This document shows, piece by piece, positions 1 to 6,234 of a stretch of DNA of 9,428 bases (position 1 is its first letter; every line of letters starts with the position of its first letter). This stretch comes from Clostridia bacterium. Its GTDB lineage: Bacteria; Bacillota_A; Clostridia; Oscillospirales; Acutalibacteraceae. The translations under genes and the position numbers were made by a program. The notes below the pieces were generated by a model. That model had not been told where the DNA came from. It saw only the letters and a list, made by a program, of their open reading frames with translations, and did no database searches. The stretch spans positions 1 through 9,428 of the forward strand of contig JAFPCJ010000016.1 of assembly GCA_017423885.1 (NCBI GenBank), in the 5' to 3' direction.

Positions 1-90
1 AGATACAATAATTTTCCCATGCGTCCACTTAACTGGAAATCTCCTGCTGATTACATCAAGGCTTTTATCTCTAACGGCGAAGTTTTCTGA
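1..90 (+). CDS. C-terminal end of a probable DDE (integrase-core) transposase, partial
   Basis: The first 90 bases read open in frame 1 on the plus strand and end at TGA 88-90, giving the last 29 residues of a protein that starts outside the window. The stretch NNFPMRPLNWKSPADY resembles the tail of integrase-core transposases, where an N-x-RP...LNW-x-(S/T)P motif follows the catalytic domain and links to a short C-terminal helix. The catalytic DDE residues are outside the window, so it cannot be judged active or decayed. It points towards the 3' end of the GDP-fucose operon, and the next 60 bases are AT-rich and could hold the element's end, but no terminal inverted repeat can be verified from one side. 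It could instead be another short protein tail. Family assignment is an inference from one motif. Confidence 0.45.
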   Translation, partial: RYNNFPMRPLNWKSPADYIKAFISNGEVF

Positions 91-146
91 TTTTGTAACA
101 CATCATTGACAAACCTACAGAAATGTGTCGGAAATGAAAATTTTTA

Positions 147-187
147 ATAAAAAAACATCCGAAAAAGCTTTTCGCCCTTTCGGATGT
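147..187 (-). terminator. Rho-independent terminator of the manC-gmd-fcl operon
   Basis: ACATCCGAAA (155-164) pairs perfectly with TTTCGGATGT (178-187) around a 13-nt loop. On the minus strand the stem is followed by an uninterrupted T run (complement of A149-155). It lies 17 bases past the fcl stop codon, as expected for the end of the operon. Confidence 0.85.
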
Positions 188-203
188 AAAAGTTTTAAGT
201 TTT

Positions 204-1157
204 TTATCTGCTTGCACGCATCGGATTTTCAAGGAAATCCTTGTATGCAAGTGCTATACCGCTTTTAAGCTCGGTTGAAGCCGACCAGCCGAGTGAAGTA
301 AGCTTTGAAATATCAAGAAGCTTTCGTGGAGTGCCGTCGGGACGGGTAGTATCCCATTCGATCTTACCCTCATAGCCTATGACCTCGGCTACCGCTTCGG
401 TAAGCTCCTTTATAGAAACCTCTTTGCCGGATCCGATATTAACCGTTTCATTGCCCAAATGCTCGGCAGAATAATTCTCCATAAGGTATACGCAAGCCTC
501 AGCAAGATCATCGGCATACAAAAATTCGCGCAAGGGCGTGCCTGTACCCCAACAAGTCACGCTTTCGGCACCGCTTTGCTTTGCTTCATGAAAGCGGCGG
601 ATAAGTGCAGGCAAAACGTGAGAATGCTCGGGGTGGTAGTTATCATTAACACCGTAAAGGTTTGTAGGCATAACGCTTATATAGTCAGTCCCCTTTTGGC
701 GGTTAAGATATTCACAGTATTTAAGTCCCGATATTTTTGCCAGAGCATACGCTTCATTGGTCTGCTCAAGCGCACCTGTAAGCAAGCAAGCCTCGGGCAT
801 CGGTTGCGGTGCAAGACGCGGATAAATGCAGGACGAGCCTAAAAACAAAAGCTTCTTAACATTATTTTCGTAAGATGCATGTATAACATTCATTTCCATT
901 ATCATGTTATCATACATGAAATCGGCAGGATGACGCTCATTCGCAATAATTCCGCCCACCTTTGCGGCGGCAAGAAATACATATTCTATTTTCTGCTCGG
1001 CAAAAAAGTCTTCAACATCCGCCTGACGGCGCAGATCAAGCTCCTTTGAGGAACGTGTAACAATATTACTGTAGCCGCGCTTTTCAAGCTCACGCACTAT
1101 CGCCGAGCCTACCATTCCGCGGTGTCCTGCAACAAATATCCTTGAATTTTTTTCCAT
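204..1157 (-). CDS. fcl: GDP-L-fucose synthase
   Basis: Converts GDP-4-keto-6-deoxy-D-mannose to GDP-L-fucose by a double epimerisation and NADPH-dependent reduction in the cytoplasm. The 317-residue protein is a short-chain dehydrogenase of normal family length. Visible motifs are the Rossmann loop GHRGMVG (residues 11-17), the catalytic Ser in GSSC (S109, with epimerisation Cys C110), the YALAK box (Y137, K141) and [12 protein letters not shown], which contains the second epimerisation residue H180. The frame stays open 23 codons further upstream to 1226, but that stretch lies inside gmd. ATG 1157 is preferred because a GAGGTGAG ribosome binding site sits just before it and the Rossmann fold starts eight residues later. 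Only 10 bases separate it from the gmd stop, and its ribosome binding site overlaps that stop, so translational coupling is likely. Last gene of the operon. Confidence 0.95.
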   Translation of the reverse strand: MEKNSRIFVAGHRGMVGSAIVRELEKRGYSNIVTRSSKELDLRRQADVEDFFAEQKIEYVFLAAAKVGGIIANERHPADFMYDNMIMEMNVIHASYENNVKKLLFLGSSCIYPRLAPQPMPEACLLTGALEQTNEAYALAKISGLKYCEYLNRQKGTDYISVMPTNLYGVNDNYHPEHSHVLPALIRRFHEAKQSGAESVTCWGTGTPLREFLYADDLAEACVYLMENYSAEHLGNETVNIGSGKEVSIKELTEAVAEVIGYEGKIEWDTTRPDGTPRKLLDISKLTSLGWSASTELKSGIALAYKDFLENPMRASR

Positions 1158-1167
1158 TACACTCACC

Positions 1168-2253
1168 TCAATCAAACGCCCTGCGGTCAGCGCCCTGTGT
1201 TTTAACAAACTCAAGATCGCTTTCAACCATTATTTTAACAAGTCCCTCAAACGAGGTCTTACGCGGATCCCAACCAAGCTTCTCGCGCGCTTTTGTCGGA
1301 TCGCCGAGCAGATAATCAACATCGGACGGACGGAAAAATCTCGGGTCTACATCTACAAGCACTCTGCCCGTAGCCTTGTCAACTCCCTGCTCCTCAAGAC
1401 CGCTTCCGCGCCACTCAAGCTCTATGCCAACACATTCAAACGCCGCATTAACAAACTCTCTGACCGTTCTTTTCTCGCCTGTTGCTATAACATAATCATC
1501 GGGCTTGTCCTGCTGAAGCATCAGCCACATACATTCAACATAATCCTTTGCATAGCCCCAATCGCGGATAGAATCAAGGTTTCCGAGTGAAAGCTTTTGC
1601 TGAAGTCCCAAGGAGATTCTTGCAGCGGCAAGTGTTATCTTGCGCGTTACAAAGGTCTCACCGCGGCGCTCGGATTCATGATTGAAAAGTATACCGTTTG
1701 CCGCATACATACCGTACGCTTCGCGGTAATTTCTTACTATCCAGAACGCATACTGCTTTGCAACCGCATAGGGCGAGTACGGATGAAACGGCGTTTCCTC
1801 GTTGAGCGACATACCCTTGCGCTCTACCTTGCCGTAAAGCTCGGAGGTAGACGCCTGATAAACTCTGGTCTTTTCGGTAAGACCGCAAACGCGGACAGCC
1901 TCAAGAATTCGCAGAGTGCCTATGCCGTCACAGTCGGCAGTATATTCGGGTACCTCAAAGGAGACCGCAACATGCGATTGTGCCGCAAGATTGTATATCT
2001 CATCAGGCTGTGTCTCCATAACAATGCGGACAATATTCATAGAATCGGTCATATCTCCGTGAAGCAGATGCAGGCGGTTTGTTCTGCCGCATTTTTTCAT
2101 CAGCTCATCTACAAAAAGATGCTCTATTCGTTCAGTATTATTTACACTGCTTCGGCGTATGATACCGTAGACCTTATAGCCCTTATCGAGCAAAAATTCC
2201 GCTAAATATGAGCCGTCCTGACCGTTTATTCCTGTTATCAATGCTGTTTTCAT
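1168..2253 (-). CDS. gmd: GDP-mannose 4,6-dehydratase
   Basis: Catalyses the NADP-dependent dehydration of GDP-D-mannose to GDP-4-keto-6-deoxy-D-mannose, the substrate of the next gene product. The 361 residues match the family length of about 345-375. Visible are the nucleotide-binding loop GINGQDG (8-14), the [11 protein letters not shown] segment (133-143) carrying catalytic Thr136 and Glu138, the YAVAK box (Y162, K166), and the family signature [17 protein letters not shown] (191-207). The last motif separates GMD from other extended short-chain dehydrogenases. A ribosome binding site AGGAG lies 7 bases before ATG 2253, and the upstream gene ends only 9 bases earlier, so this is the middle gene of a tightly packed operon. 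All residues expected for activity are present. The product could feed GDP-rhamnose or GDP-perosamine in other contexts, but the adjacent fcl fixes the end product as GDP-L-fucose. Confidence 0.96.
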   Translation of the reverse strand: MKTALITGINGQDGSYLAEFLLDKGYKVYGIIRRSSVNNTERIEHLFVDELMKKCGRTNRLHLLHGDMTDSMNIVRIVMETQPDEIYNLAAQSHVAVSFEVPEYTADCDGIGTLRILEAVRVCGLTEKTRVYQASTSELYGKVERKGMSLNEETPFHPYSPYAVAKQYAFWIVRNYREAYGMYAANGILFNHESERRGETFVTRKITLAAARISLGLQQKLSLGNLDSIRDWGYAKDYVECMWLMLQQDKPDDYVIATGEKRTVREFVNAAFECVGIELEWRGSGLEEQGVDKATGRVLVDVDPRFFRPSDVDYLLGDPTKAREKLGWDPRKTSFEGLVKIMVESDLEFVKTQGADRRAFD

Positions 2254-2262
2254 GTTATTCTC

Positions 2263-3603
2263 CTAACAAATCGTTGTTTTTACTATTTCGTCCCAATCAA
2301 AGGAAATTCGATGTATATCATCTACATTTGGCTGACCGATATGTACCTCAAGAAATTCAAGGTCCTCATTTGCCTTTATCATGTGCTTTGCACCGCAGGG
2401 GATGGTAACCGAGATACCGGGACTTACCGACATCTTCATGTTTCCAAGTATCATCTCGCCGTCACCCTTAAGGAATACCCACACCTCATTGCGAAGCTCA
2501 TGGTAATGATAGCTTGACACCATTCCCGCATACATTTTTACATGCCTTGTAAGATTTGAATCGCTTCGGTCTACCGTTTTAAGCGTACCCCAACGGCGCT
2601 CCTCGTACATCGGCGGCATATCAATTCTGTTTACGACCTCTTTAAGCCGTTCACTGCTCTGTTTATCAGCCACAAGTATACCGTCTGCGCTTGCGGCAAT
2701 AACGGTATTTTCAAGCCCCATAGCCACTATCGGTATATCAAGCTCGTTTATTACTCTTGTTTCGCGGCAGGACTCGGTAACGGCATTACCTATATGCTCT
2801 CTTTGCATCTCCTCGGTAAGGGCGTTCCAGGTTCCAAGGTCCTTCCATACGCCTTTAAAGGGTACCGCTATCATGCTGTTGCAATGCTCAAGCACCTGAT
2901 AATCAAAGCTTATCTTGGGTAACCGCTCATAATTCTCATACAGAAAATCGTATTCAGGCTTTAAGCCCATTTCGCGCAAAATATCACAAATAAGCTTTAA
3001 CCTGAAGCAGAAAACTCCGCAGTTAAACATAGCGCCCATACCGAGCAACCTACGCGCTTTTTCCATATCAGGCTTTTCGCTGAAGCTTTTGACCGTAAAA
3101 TAGCCGTTCTTTTCTTCATCGGGTACTATATAGCCGTATTTAGTAGACGGCTCATCGGGCACAGCCCCCATAAGCGCAATCTGCGCTCCGCTCTCGGCAA
3201 GACGGTACGGCAAAGAAGCAAGCGCGGCAAAATATCCGTCATCTGTATACGGATCAACCGGAAGTATCGCAATGAATTCATCCTCATTGGCATTACATTT
3301 GCTTAAAGCATACGCACAGGAAAGCGCCACCGCCGCGAAGGTATCCCGCCTTTCAGGCTCTACCGCCACAGGAATACCCCCGAGCTGTGAATTGATTATT
3401 TCAAGCTGTGATTTCCCCGCGCATATCAGCACATCCTCGTCAAAACCTGCTTTTTTGAGTTGACCGACTACCCTTTGCACCATTGATATCTGCGAATTGT
3501 GGTCAGGAAGCTCAAAAATTTTAATATATTGCTTTGACCTTAAGTCATTCGAAAGCGGCCAAAGCCTTTTGCCCGAGCCGCCTGAAAGCAGTACAGTATA
3601 CAT
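2263..3603 (-). CDS. manC: Mannose-1-phosphate guanylyltransferase with C-terminal PMI-type cupin
   Basis: Makes GDP-mannose from mannose-1-phosphate and GTP, feeding gmd and fcl. Residues 1 to about 270 form the nucleotidyltransferase domain: GGSGKRLWPLS (8-18), EPERRDTFAAVAL (82-94), PSTKYGYI (152-159), FSEKP (174-178), NCGVFCF (194-200), SFDYQVLE (232-239) and VWKDLGTW (252-259). A linker or beta-helix region precedes a cupin (about 335-430) of the type II phosphomannose isomerase kind, with probable metal ligands H366, H368, E373 and H407. That domain would convert fructose-6-phosphate to mannose-6-phosphate, making the protein bifunctional. At 446 residues it is somewhat shorter than typical 460-480-residue forms, and the cupin is divergent (LEVHIG where LEVQ is usual), so isomerase activity is less certain than transferase activity. 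An AGGGGG ribosome binding site precedes ATG 3603. First gene of the operon, read from the promoter at 3649-3677. Confidence 0.92.
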   Translation of the reverse strand: MYTVLLSGGSGKRLWPLSNDLRSKQYIKIFELPDHNSQISMVQRVVGQLKKAGFDEDVLICAGKSQLEIINSQLGGIPVAVEPERRDTFAAVALSCAYALSKCNANEDEFIAILPVDPYTDDGYFAALASLPYRLAESGAQIALMGAVPDEPSTKYGYIVPDEEKNGYFTVKSFSEKPDMEKARRLLGMGAMFNCGVFCFRLKLICDILREMGLKPEYDFLYENYERLPKISFDYQVLEHCNSMIAVPFKGVWKDLGTWNALTEEMQREHIGNAVTESCRETRVINELDIPIVAMGLENTVIAASADGILVADKQSSERLKEVVNRIDMPPMYEERRWGTLKTVDRSDSNLTRHVKMYAGMVSSYHYHELRNEVWVFLKGDGEMILGNMKMSVSPGISVTIPCGAKHMIKANEDLEFLEVHIGQPNVDDIHRISFDWDEIVKTTIC

Positions 3604-3627
3604 CTTTTCCCCCTATAAATTAAAGAC

Positions 3628-3656
3628 TTTACATAAAATACTTTTTATAGTATAAT
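3628..3656 (+). promoter_or_regulatory. Sigma-A promoter of the araC-family gene
   Basis: TTTACA (3628-3633) and a perfect TATAAT (3651-3656) are separated by exactly 17 bases. The predicted start is near 3663, leaving a leader of about 65 bases before ATG 3729. Four bases of its -10 box (3651-3654) are shared with the -10 of the opposing manC promoter. Confidence 0.7.
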
Positions 3657-3677
3657 CATATAAAAGAAATATGTCAT
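3649..3677 (-). promoter_or_regulatory. Sigma-A promoter of the manC-gmd-fcl operon
   Basis: Reading the minus strand, ATGACA (3672-3677) and TATACT (3649-3654) are separated by exactly 17 bases, each one base from consensus. The predicted start is near 3642, leaving a leader of about 38 bases before manC. The -10 box overlaps that of the opposite promoter. Confidence 0.7.
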
Positions 3678-3684
3678 TAAATAT

Positions 3685-3719
3685 TATTGCCCTGAAACAT
3701 AAAAATATTGCTCTCGAAA
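3685..3719. promoter_or_regulatory. Candidate AraC-type operator: direct repeat with 21-bp period
   Basis: TATTGCCCTGAAA (3685-3697) is repeated as TATTGCTCTCGAAA (3706-3719). The first nine bases match at eight positions and the start-to-start distance is exactly 21 bp, two helical turns, as in classical AraC half-site pairs. The pair ends 8 bases upstream of the manC -35 box (an activator position) and lies downstream of the araC start site, reaching the araC ribosome binding site (a self-repression position). Binding by the neighbouring regulator is inferred. Confidence 0.45.
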
Positions 3720-3728
3720 GGAATGCTT

Positions 3729-4613
3729 ATGGCAAACTTATATTCCTCCACCATTGCAGGCGGCAAGATTTCCAATGATACAACCGTTTCTGAAAGAATA
3801 GTGCATACCCCTTCCGCCACGGCAAAAGGAATGCTAAATTTTGTTCAGGAAATGGGAACTCTATTTTGCAAGCGTCCGCACGTAAGTACACGAAACACTC
3901 TTGATTCATATTTATTGCTCATCATTTTAAAGGGTAGCGGTGTGATCACATACAAGGATTCTGTACATGAGGTGCGCGCAGGAGATCTTTTATTTATAAA
4001 CTGTAACGAAAAATATTCTCATTGTTGTAAAAAGGATGACCCTTGGGAGTTTACCTGGCTCCATTTCAACGGTCCCACCGCCGCCGAGCTTCACTCTTTA
4101 TTTGTCAAGCGCAACGGCTCTGTGCTTTTGCGAACAGGTGATATTTCCCCTTTTCTTGCTCTGCTTTCGTCTCTTAACTCCGTTATGACCGAGCGCAACC
4201 GTGACTACGAATTCACCGCTTCAATGCTGATAACCGAGCTTTATACCCGCGTTTTGCTTGCCACCACCTCACACCAAGCACAAAGCACCACCGATGAAAA
4301 GCTTCATTTGATAAAAGAATACCTCAATAAAAATTTTTCGCATCCTATATCACTCGATGCATTAAGCGAAGAATTTTATTTGAGCAAATTTTATATGTCT
4401 CGCCGCTTCAAGGAGCTTTTCGGAACAACCGTTTTTCAATATCTTACATCCTGCAGAATAAACCACTCAAAGAAGCTGCTTCGCTTCACTTCACTTACCG
4501 TGGGTGAGATCGCACGCGAGTGTGGATTTGAGGATGCGGCATACTTTAACAAGGTTTTTCACGATGCAGAAGGCATGACCGCAGGCAAATACCGCAAGCT
4601 TTGGGATAATTAA
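3729..4613 (+). CDS. AraC/XylS-family transcriptional regulator with N-terminal cupin
   Basis: A 294-residue one-component regulator. Residues about 55-115 form the sugar-sensing cupin-like beta barrel (LKGSGVITYKDSVHEVRAGDLLFI, spelled across 68-90, then FTWLHFNG 108-115). Residues 192-292 form the double helix-turn-helix DNA-binding domain: helix-turn-helix 1 at about 208-228 (SLDALSEEFYLSKFYMSRRF), then helix-turn-helix 2 at about 257-278 (VGEIARECGFEDAAYFNKVF) and the closing GMTAGKYRK. ATG 3729 is preferred: an AAAGGA site lies 6 bases before it. A TTG at 3708 and an ATG at 3723 are in frame but lack a properly spaced site. It diverges from manC, so it is the natural candidate regulator of GDP-fucose synthesis. 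The ligand is unknown; most relatives sense free sugars and activate catabolic genes, so control of the other sugar operon is also possible. Confidence 0.92.
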   Translation: MANLYSSTIAGGKISNDTTVSERIVHTPSATAKGMLNFVQEMGTLFCKRPHVSTRNTLDSYLLLIILKGSGVITYKDSVHEVRAGDLLFINCNEKYSHCCKKDDPWEFTWLHFNGPTAAELHSLFVKRNGSVLLRTGDISPFLALLSSLNSVMTERNRDYEFTASMLITELYTRVLLATTSHQAQSTTDEKLHLIKEYLNKNFSHPISLDALSEEFYLSKFYMSRRFKELFGTTVFQYLTSCRINHSKKLLRFTSLTVGEIARECGFEDAAYFNKVFHDAEGMTAGKYRKLWDN

Positions 4614-4616
4614 AAC

Positions 4617-4661
4617 AAAAAGGAGAGGATCCGAACGGAACGAGCGGATCTTCTCCTTTAA
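4617..4661. terminator. Bidirectional terminator between the regulator and the aldolase gene
   Basis: AAGGAGAGGATCCG (4620-4633) pairs with CGGATCTTCTCCTT (4645-4658) through 14 pairs, one of them G-T, around an 11-nt loop. On the minus strand it is followed by TTTTTGTTTT and so ends the aldolase operon well; on the plus strand the T run is shorter (TTTAATAT). The convergent genes end at 4613 and 4684. Confidence 0.8.
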
Positions 4662-4683
4662 TATAATTCAACCAAACTGCCTT

Positions 4684-5520
4684 TTATGCTTTACCCGCGC
4701 AGCCGAAAAGCTCCATTTTACGCTTTACGACCTCGGTCATAGCCTTCACCTTATCGTTGCGGATATCAAGATATGCCTTATTTTCGGCAAGTCCTGCGCT
4801 CATAGCGTTATTACCTGCAACGCAAAGATCGGTAAAGATATTTACCTTTGCGATACCGTCGCGAACGGTATTGCGGAAATCATCATCCGAAAGTCCCGAG
4901 CCGCCGTGAAGCACAAGCGGAGTATCAACAGCCGCTCTGATCTCGCAAAGTCTGTCAAGATCAAGCTGCGGCTTCTGCTTATATGCACCGTGAGCCGTGC
5001 CGATAGCAATCGCAAGCGCATCTACGCCTGTAGCGTTGATAAAGTCCACCGCTTCCTTGGGAGTGGTGTACATATCGGTACTTGCTTCGTCGCCTGCATC
5101 AGCCTGACCCACGTGACCTATCTCACCCTCAACGGTAGCACCCCAGGAATGGGCGATCTTTACTATCTCGCGTGTTGCGGCTATGTTCTCTGCCTCGTCA
5201 CCTGCGGAGCCGTCAAACATAAGGCTTGTAAAGCCGAGCTTGAGCGCCTCTATGCAACGGTCAAAGGTTAAACCGTGATCGTAATGTACAACAACAGGAA
5301 CTGTAGCTCTCTTTGCCGCCGCAATCATAGCAGGGGCGATAAGCTTCAGCTCGCCGTGGGGCAAAAGCACCTCGGCAGTACCGATTATAACGGGAGAACG
5401 CATCTCCTCGGCGGCAGTTATGACCGCCTCAAGCATATCTGTATCAGTAGTATTGAAAAGTCCTACCGCATAATGTCCTTTTTGAGCGGCAGGTAAAATA
5501 TCATTAAGATTTACAAGCAT
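4684..5520 (-). CDS. Class II (zinc) ketose-bisphosphate aldolase family protein
   Basis: Predicted metal-dependent aldolase that cleaves a ketose phosphate to dihydroxyacetone phosphate and an aldehyde. The 278 residues fit the short FbaA/GatY/KbaY/IolJ group. Visible are the catalytic Asp and first zinc His in HYDHG (D81, H82), VEGEIGHVG (130-138), GTAHG with zinc His177, LHGGSG with zinc His205, and the phosphate and substrate segment KVNIFTDL (225-232). Substrate cannot be read from sequence: fructose-1,6-bisphosphate, fructose-1-phosphate, tagatose bisphosphate or xylulose-1-phosphate are all possible. The kinase and isomerase genes upstream argue for a peripheral sugar route rather than core glycolysis. 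A GGAGAT ribosome binding site precedes ATG 5520. The 160-base gap from the isomerase gene holds hairpins that can mask this site, so expression may be controlled separately. Last gene before a terminator. Confidence 0.88.
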   Translation of the reverse strand: MLVNLNDILPAAQKGHYAVGLFNTTDTDMLEAVITAAEEMRSPVIIGTAEVLLPHGELKLIAPAMIAAAKRATVPVVVHYDHGLTFDRCIEALKLGFTSLMFDGSAGDEAENIAATREIVKIAHSWGATVEGEIGHVGQADAGDEASTDMYTTPKEAVDFINATGVDALAIAIGTAHGAYKQKPQLDLDRLCEIRAAVDTPLVLHGGSGLSDDDFRNTVRDGIAKVNIFTDLCVAGNNAMSAGLAENKAYLDIRNDKVKAMTEVVKRKMELFGCAGKA

Positions 5521-5680
5521 TTTTTATCTCCAATCTGCCGCTAAAAAGTCAGTAAAAATAGGTTATGAAATCTCCAATAGCGGCTGATGGAGATTAAATC
5601 GGCATGTGTCGCGGTTGCTACTACGCCCTCGAGCGACACGCCGTCCCTATATTGTTGAATAGCGTGATTTTTTCACGCCA
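5521..5680 (-). promoter_or_regulatory. Structured leader upstream of the aldolase gene, possible translational switch
   Basis: Three hairpins lie between the isomerase stop and the aldolase start: GCGTGA/TCACGC (5662-5667 with 5673-5678), GTGTCGC/GCGACAC (5606-5612 with 5633-5639) and AATCTCCA/TGGAGATT (5569-5576 with 5588-5595). The 5588-5594 strand can instead pair with 5526-5532, which covers the aldolase ribosome binding site, helped by GCCGCTA/TAGCGGC (5537-5543 with 5578-5584). The two folds exclude each other. No known riboswitch class was recognised and no clear internal promoter was seen. Confidence 0.45.
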
Positions 5681-6217
5681 TTACTCCTCTATTTTAGGCT
5701 CGCGAACAAGTCTCTTATCGGTGAAAACATCGGTCTCGTCGGTGCTTCTGGTAGAAAATTCCGAAATAACAGCACCGTCAGGACCGCCCTGGAACCAATG
5801 CTTGGTCTCGGGCATGATGGTATACTGCTCACCGGGGCGCAAAATTATCTCATGGAAAACGCTTACATCGGTAGGCGGCATTTTTGCCTTTATTCCGTCA
5901 GCACTTCCCTCGCCCTCAACATAGAGATATACCTCTCCGTAACGGCAACGGAAGGTCTCCTCCTTGCCTTGCATACCGTTGGTCGGAACATGCCAATGCT
6001 CGGCACAGGTCTGTCCCGGAAGCAATACCATTTCTTTAGCACAAACGCGCTCGGTATTAACATAAACTATAAGCTGAAGTCCCATGTTTTCAAGATCATT
6101 AAGACCGAAATCCACTATCTCAAGCGAATCCTTTTCAGCTTGTGTCAAGACAATTCCCGCCTTTTCATAGTGAGCAAGCGACTTTGCCTTGTAAAGTTCA
6201 AAGGTTTCTCTGTTCAT
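5681..6217 (-). CDS. D-lyxose ketol-isomerase (cupin; may also act on D-mannose)
   Basis: Interconverts D-lyxose and D-xylulose; characterised family members also interconvert D-mannose and D-fructose. The 178-residue protein is a single cupin close in length and sequence to B. subtilis YdaE. Family landmarks are EKAGIVLT (18-25), GLQLIVYVNT (46-55), PGQTCAEHWH with metal ligands H74 and H76, GKEETFRCRYGEVYLYVEG (84-102) with ligand E87, and TKHWFQGGPDGAVISEFSTRSTDETDVFTD (spelled across 138-167) with ligand H140. Alternative in-frame TTG 6238 would add seven residues but lacks a ribosome binding site; ATG 6217 matches where relatives begin. The AAAGG site is 13 bases from that ATG, longer than ideal, and two tiny ORFs lie between. 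The kinase stop is 17 bases upstream, so the two genes are co-transcribed. Confidence 0.88.
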   Translation of the reverse strand: MNRETFELYKAKSLAHYEKAGIVLTQAEKDSLEIVDFGLNDLENMGLQLIVYVNTERVCAKEMVLLPGQTCAEHWHVPTNGMQGKEETFRCRYGEVYLYVEGEGSADGIKAKMPPTDVSVFHEIILRPGEQYTIMPETKHWFQGGPDGAVISEFSTRSTDETDVFTDKRLVREPKIEE

Positions 6218-6234
6218 TTTTTCATTGCATCCTT

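Noticed and set aside
106..111. TTGACA as a -35 box on the plus strand
   Set aside because: No -10-like sequence lies 16-18 bases downstream, and no gene follows on that strand.
459..842. Plus-strand 127-codon open frame opposite fcl
   Set aside because: Shadow of the fcl coding sequence with no recognisable protein features.
1158..1226. Longer N-terminus for GDP-fucose synthase starting at 1226
   Set aside because: It would overlap gmd by 59 bases and lacks a ribosome binding site; ATG 1157 has GAGGTGAG and the normal family start.
1597..2205. Plus-strand 202-codon open frame opposite gmd
   Set aside because: It is antisense to a clear GDP-mannose dehydratase gene and shows no domain or ribosome binding site.
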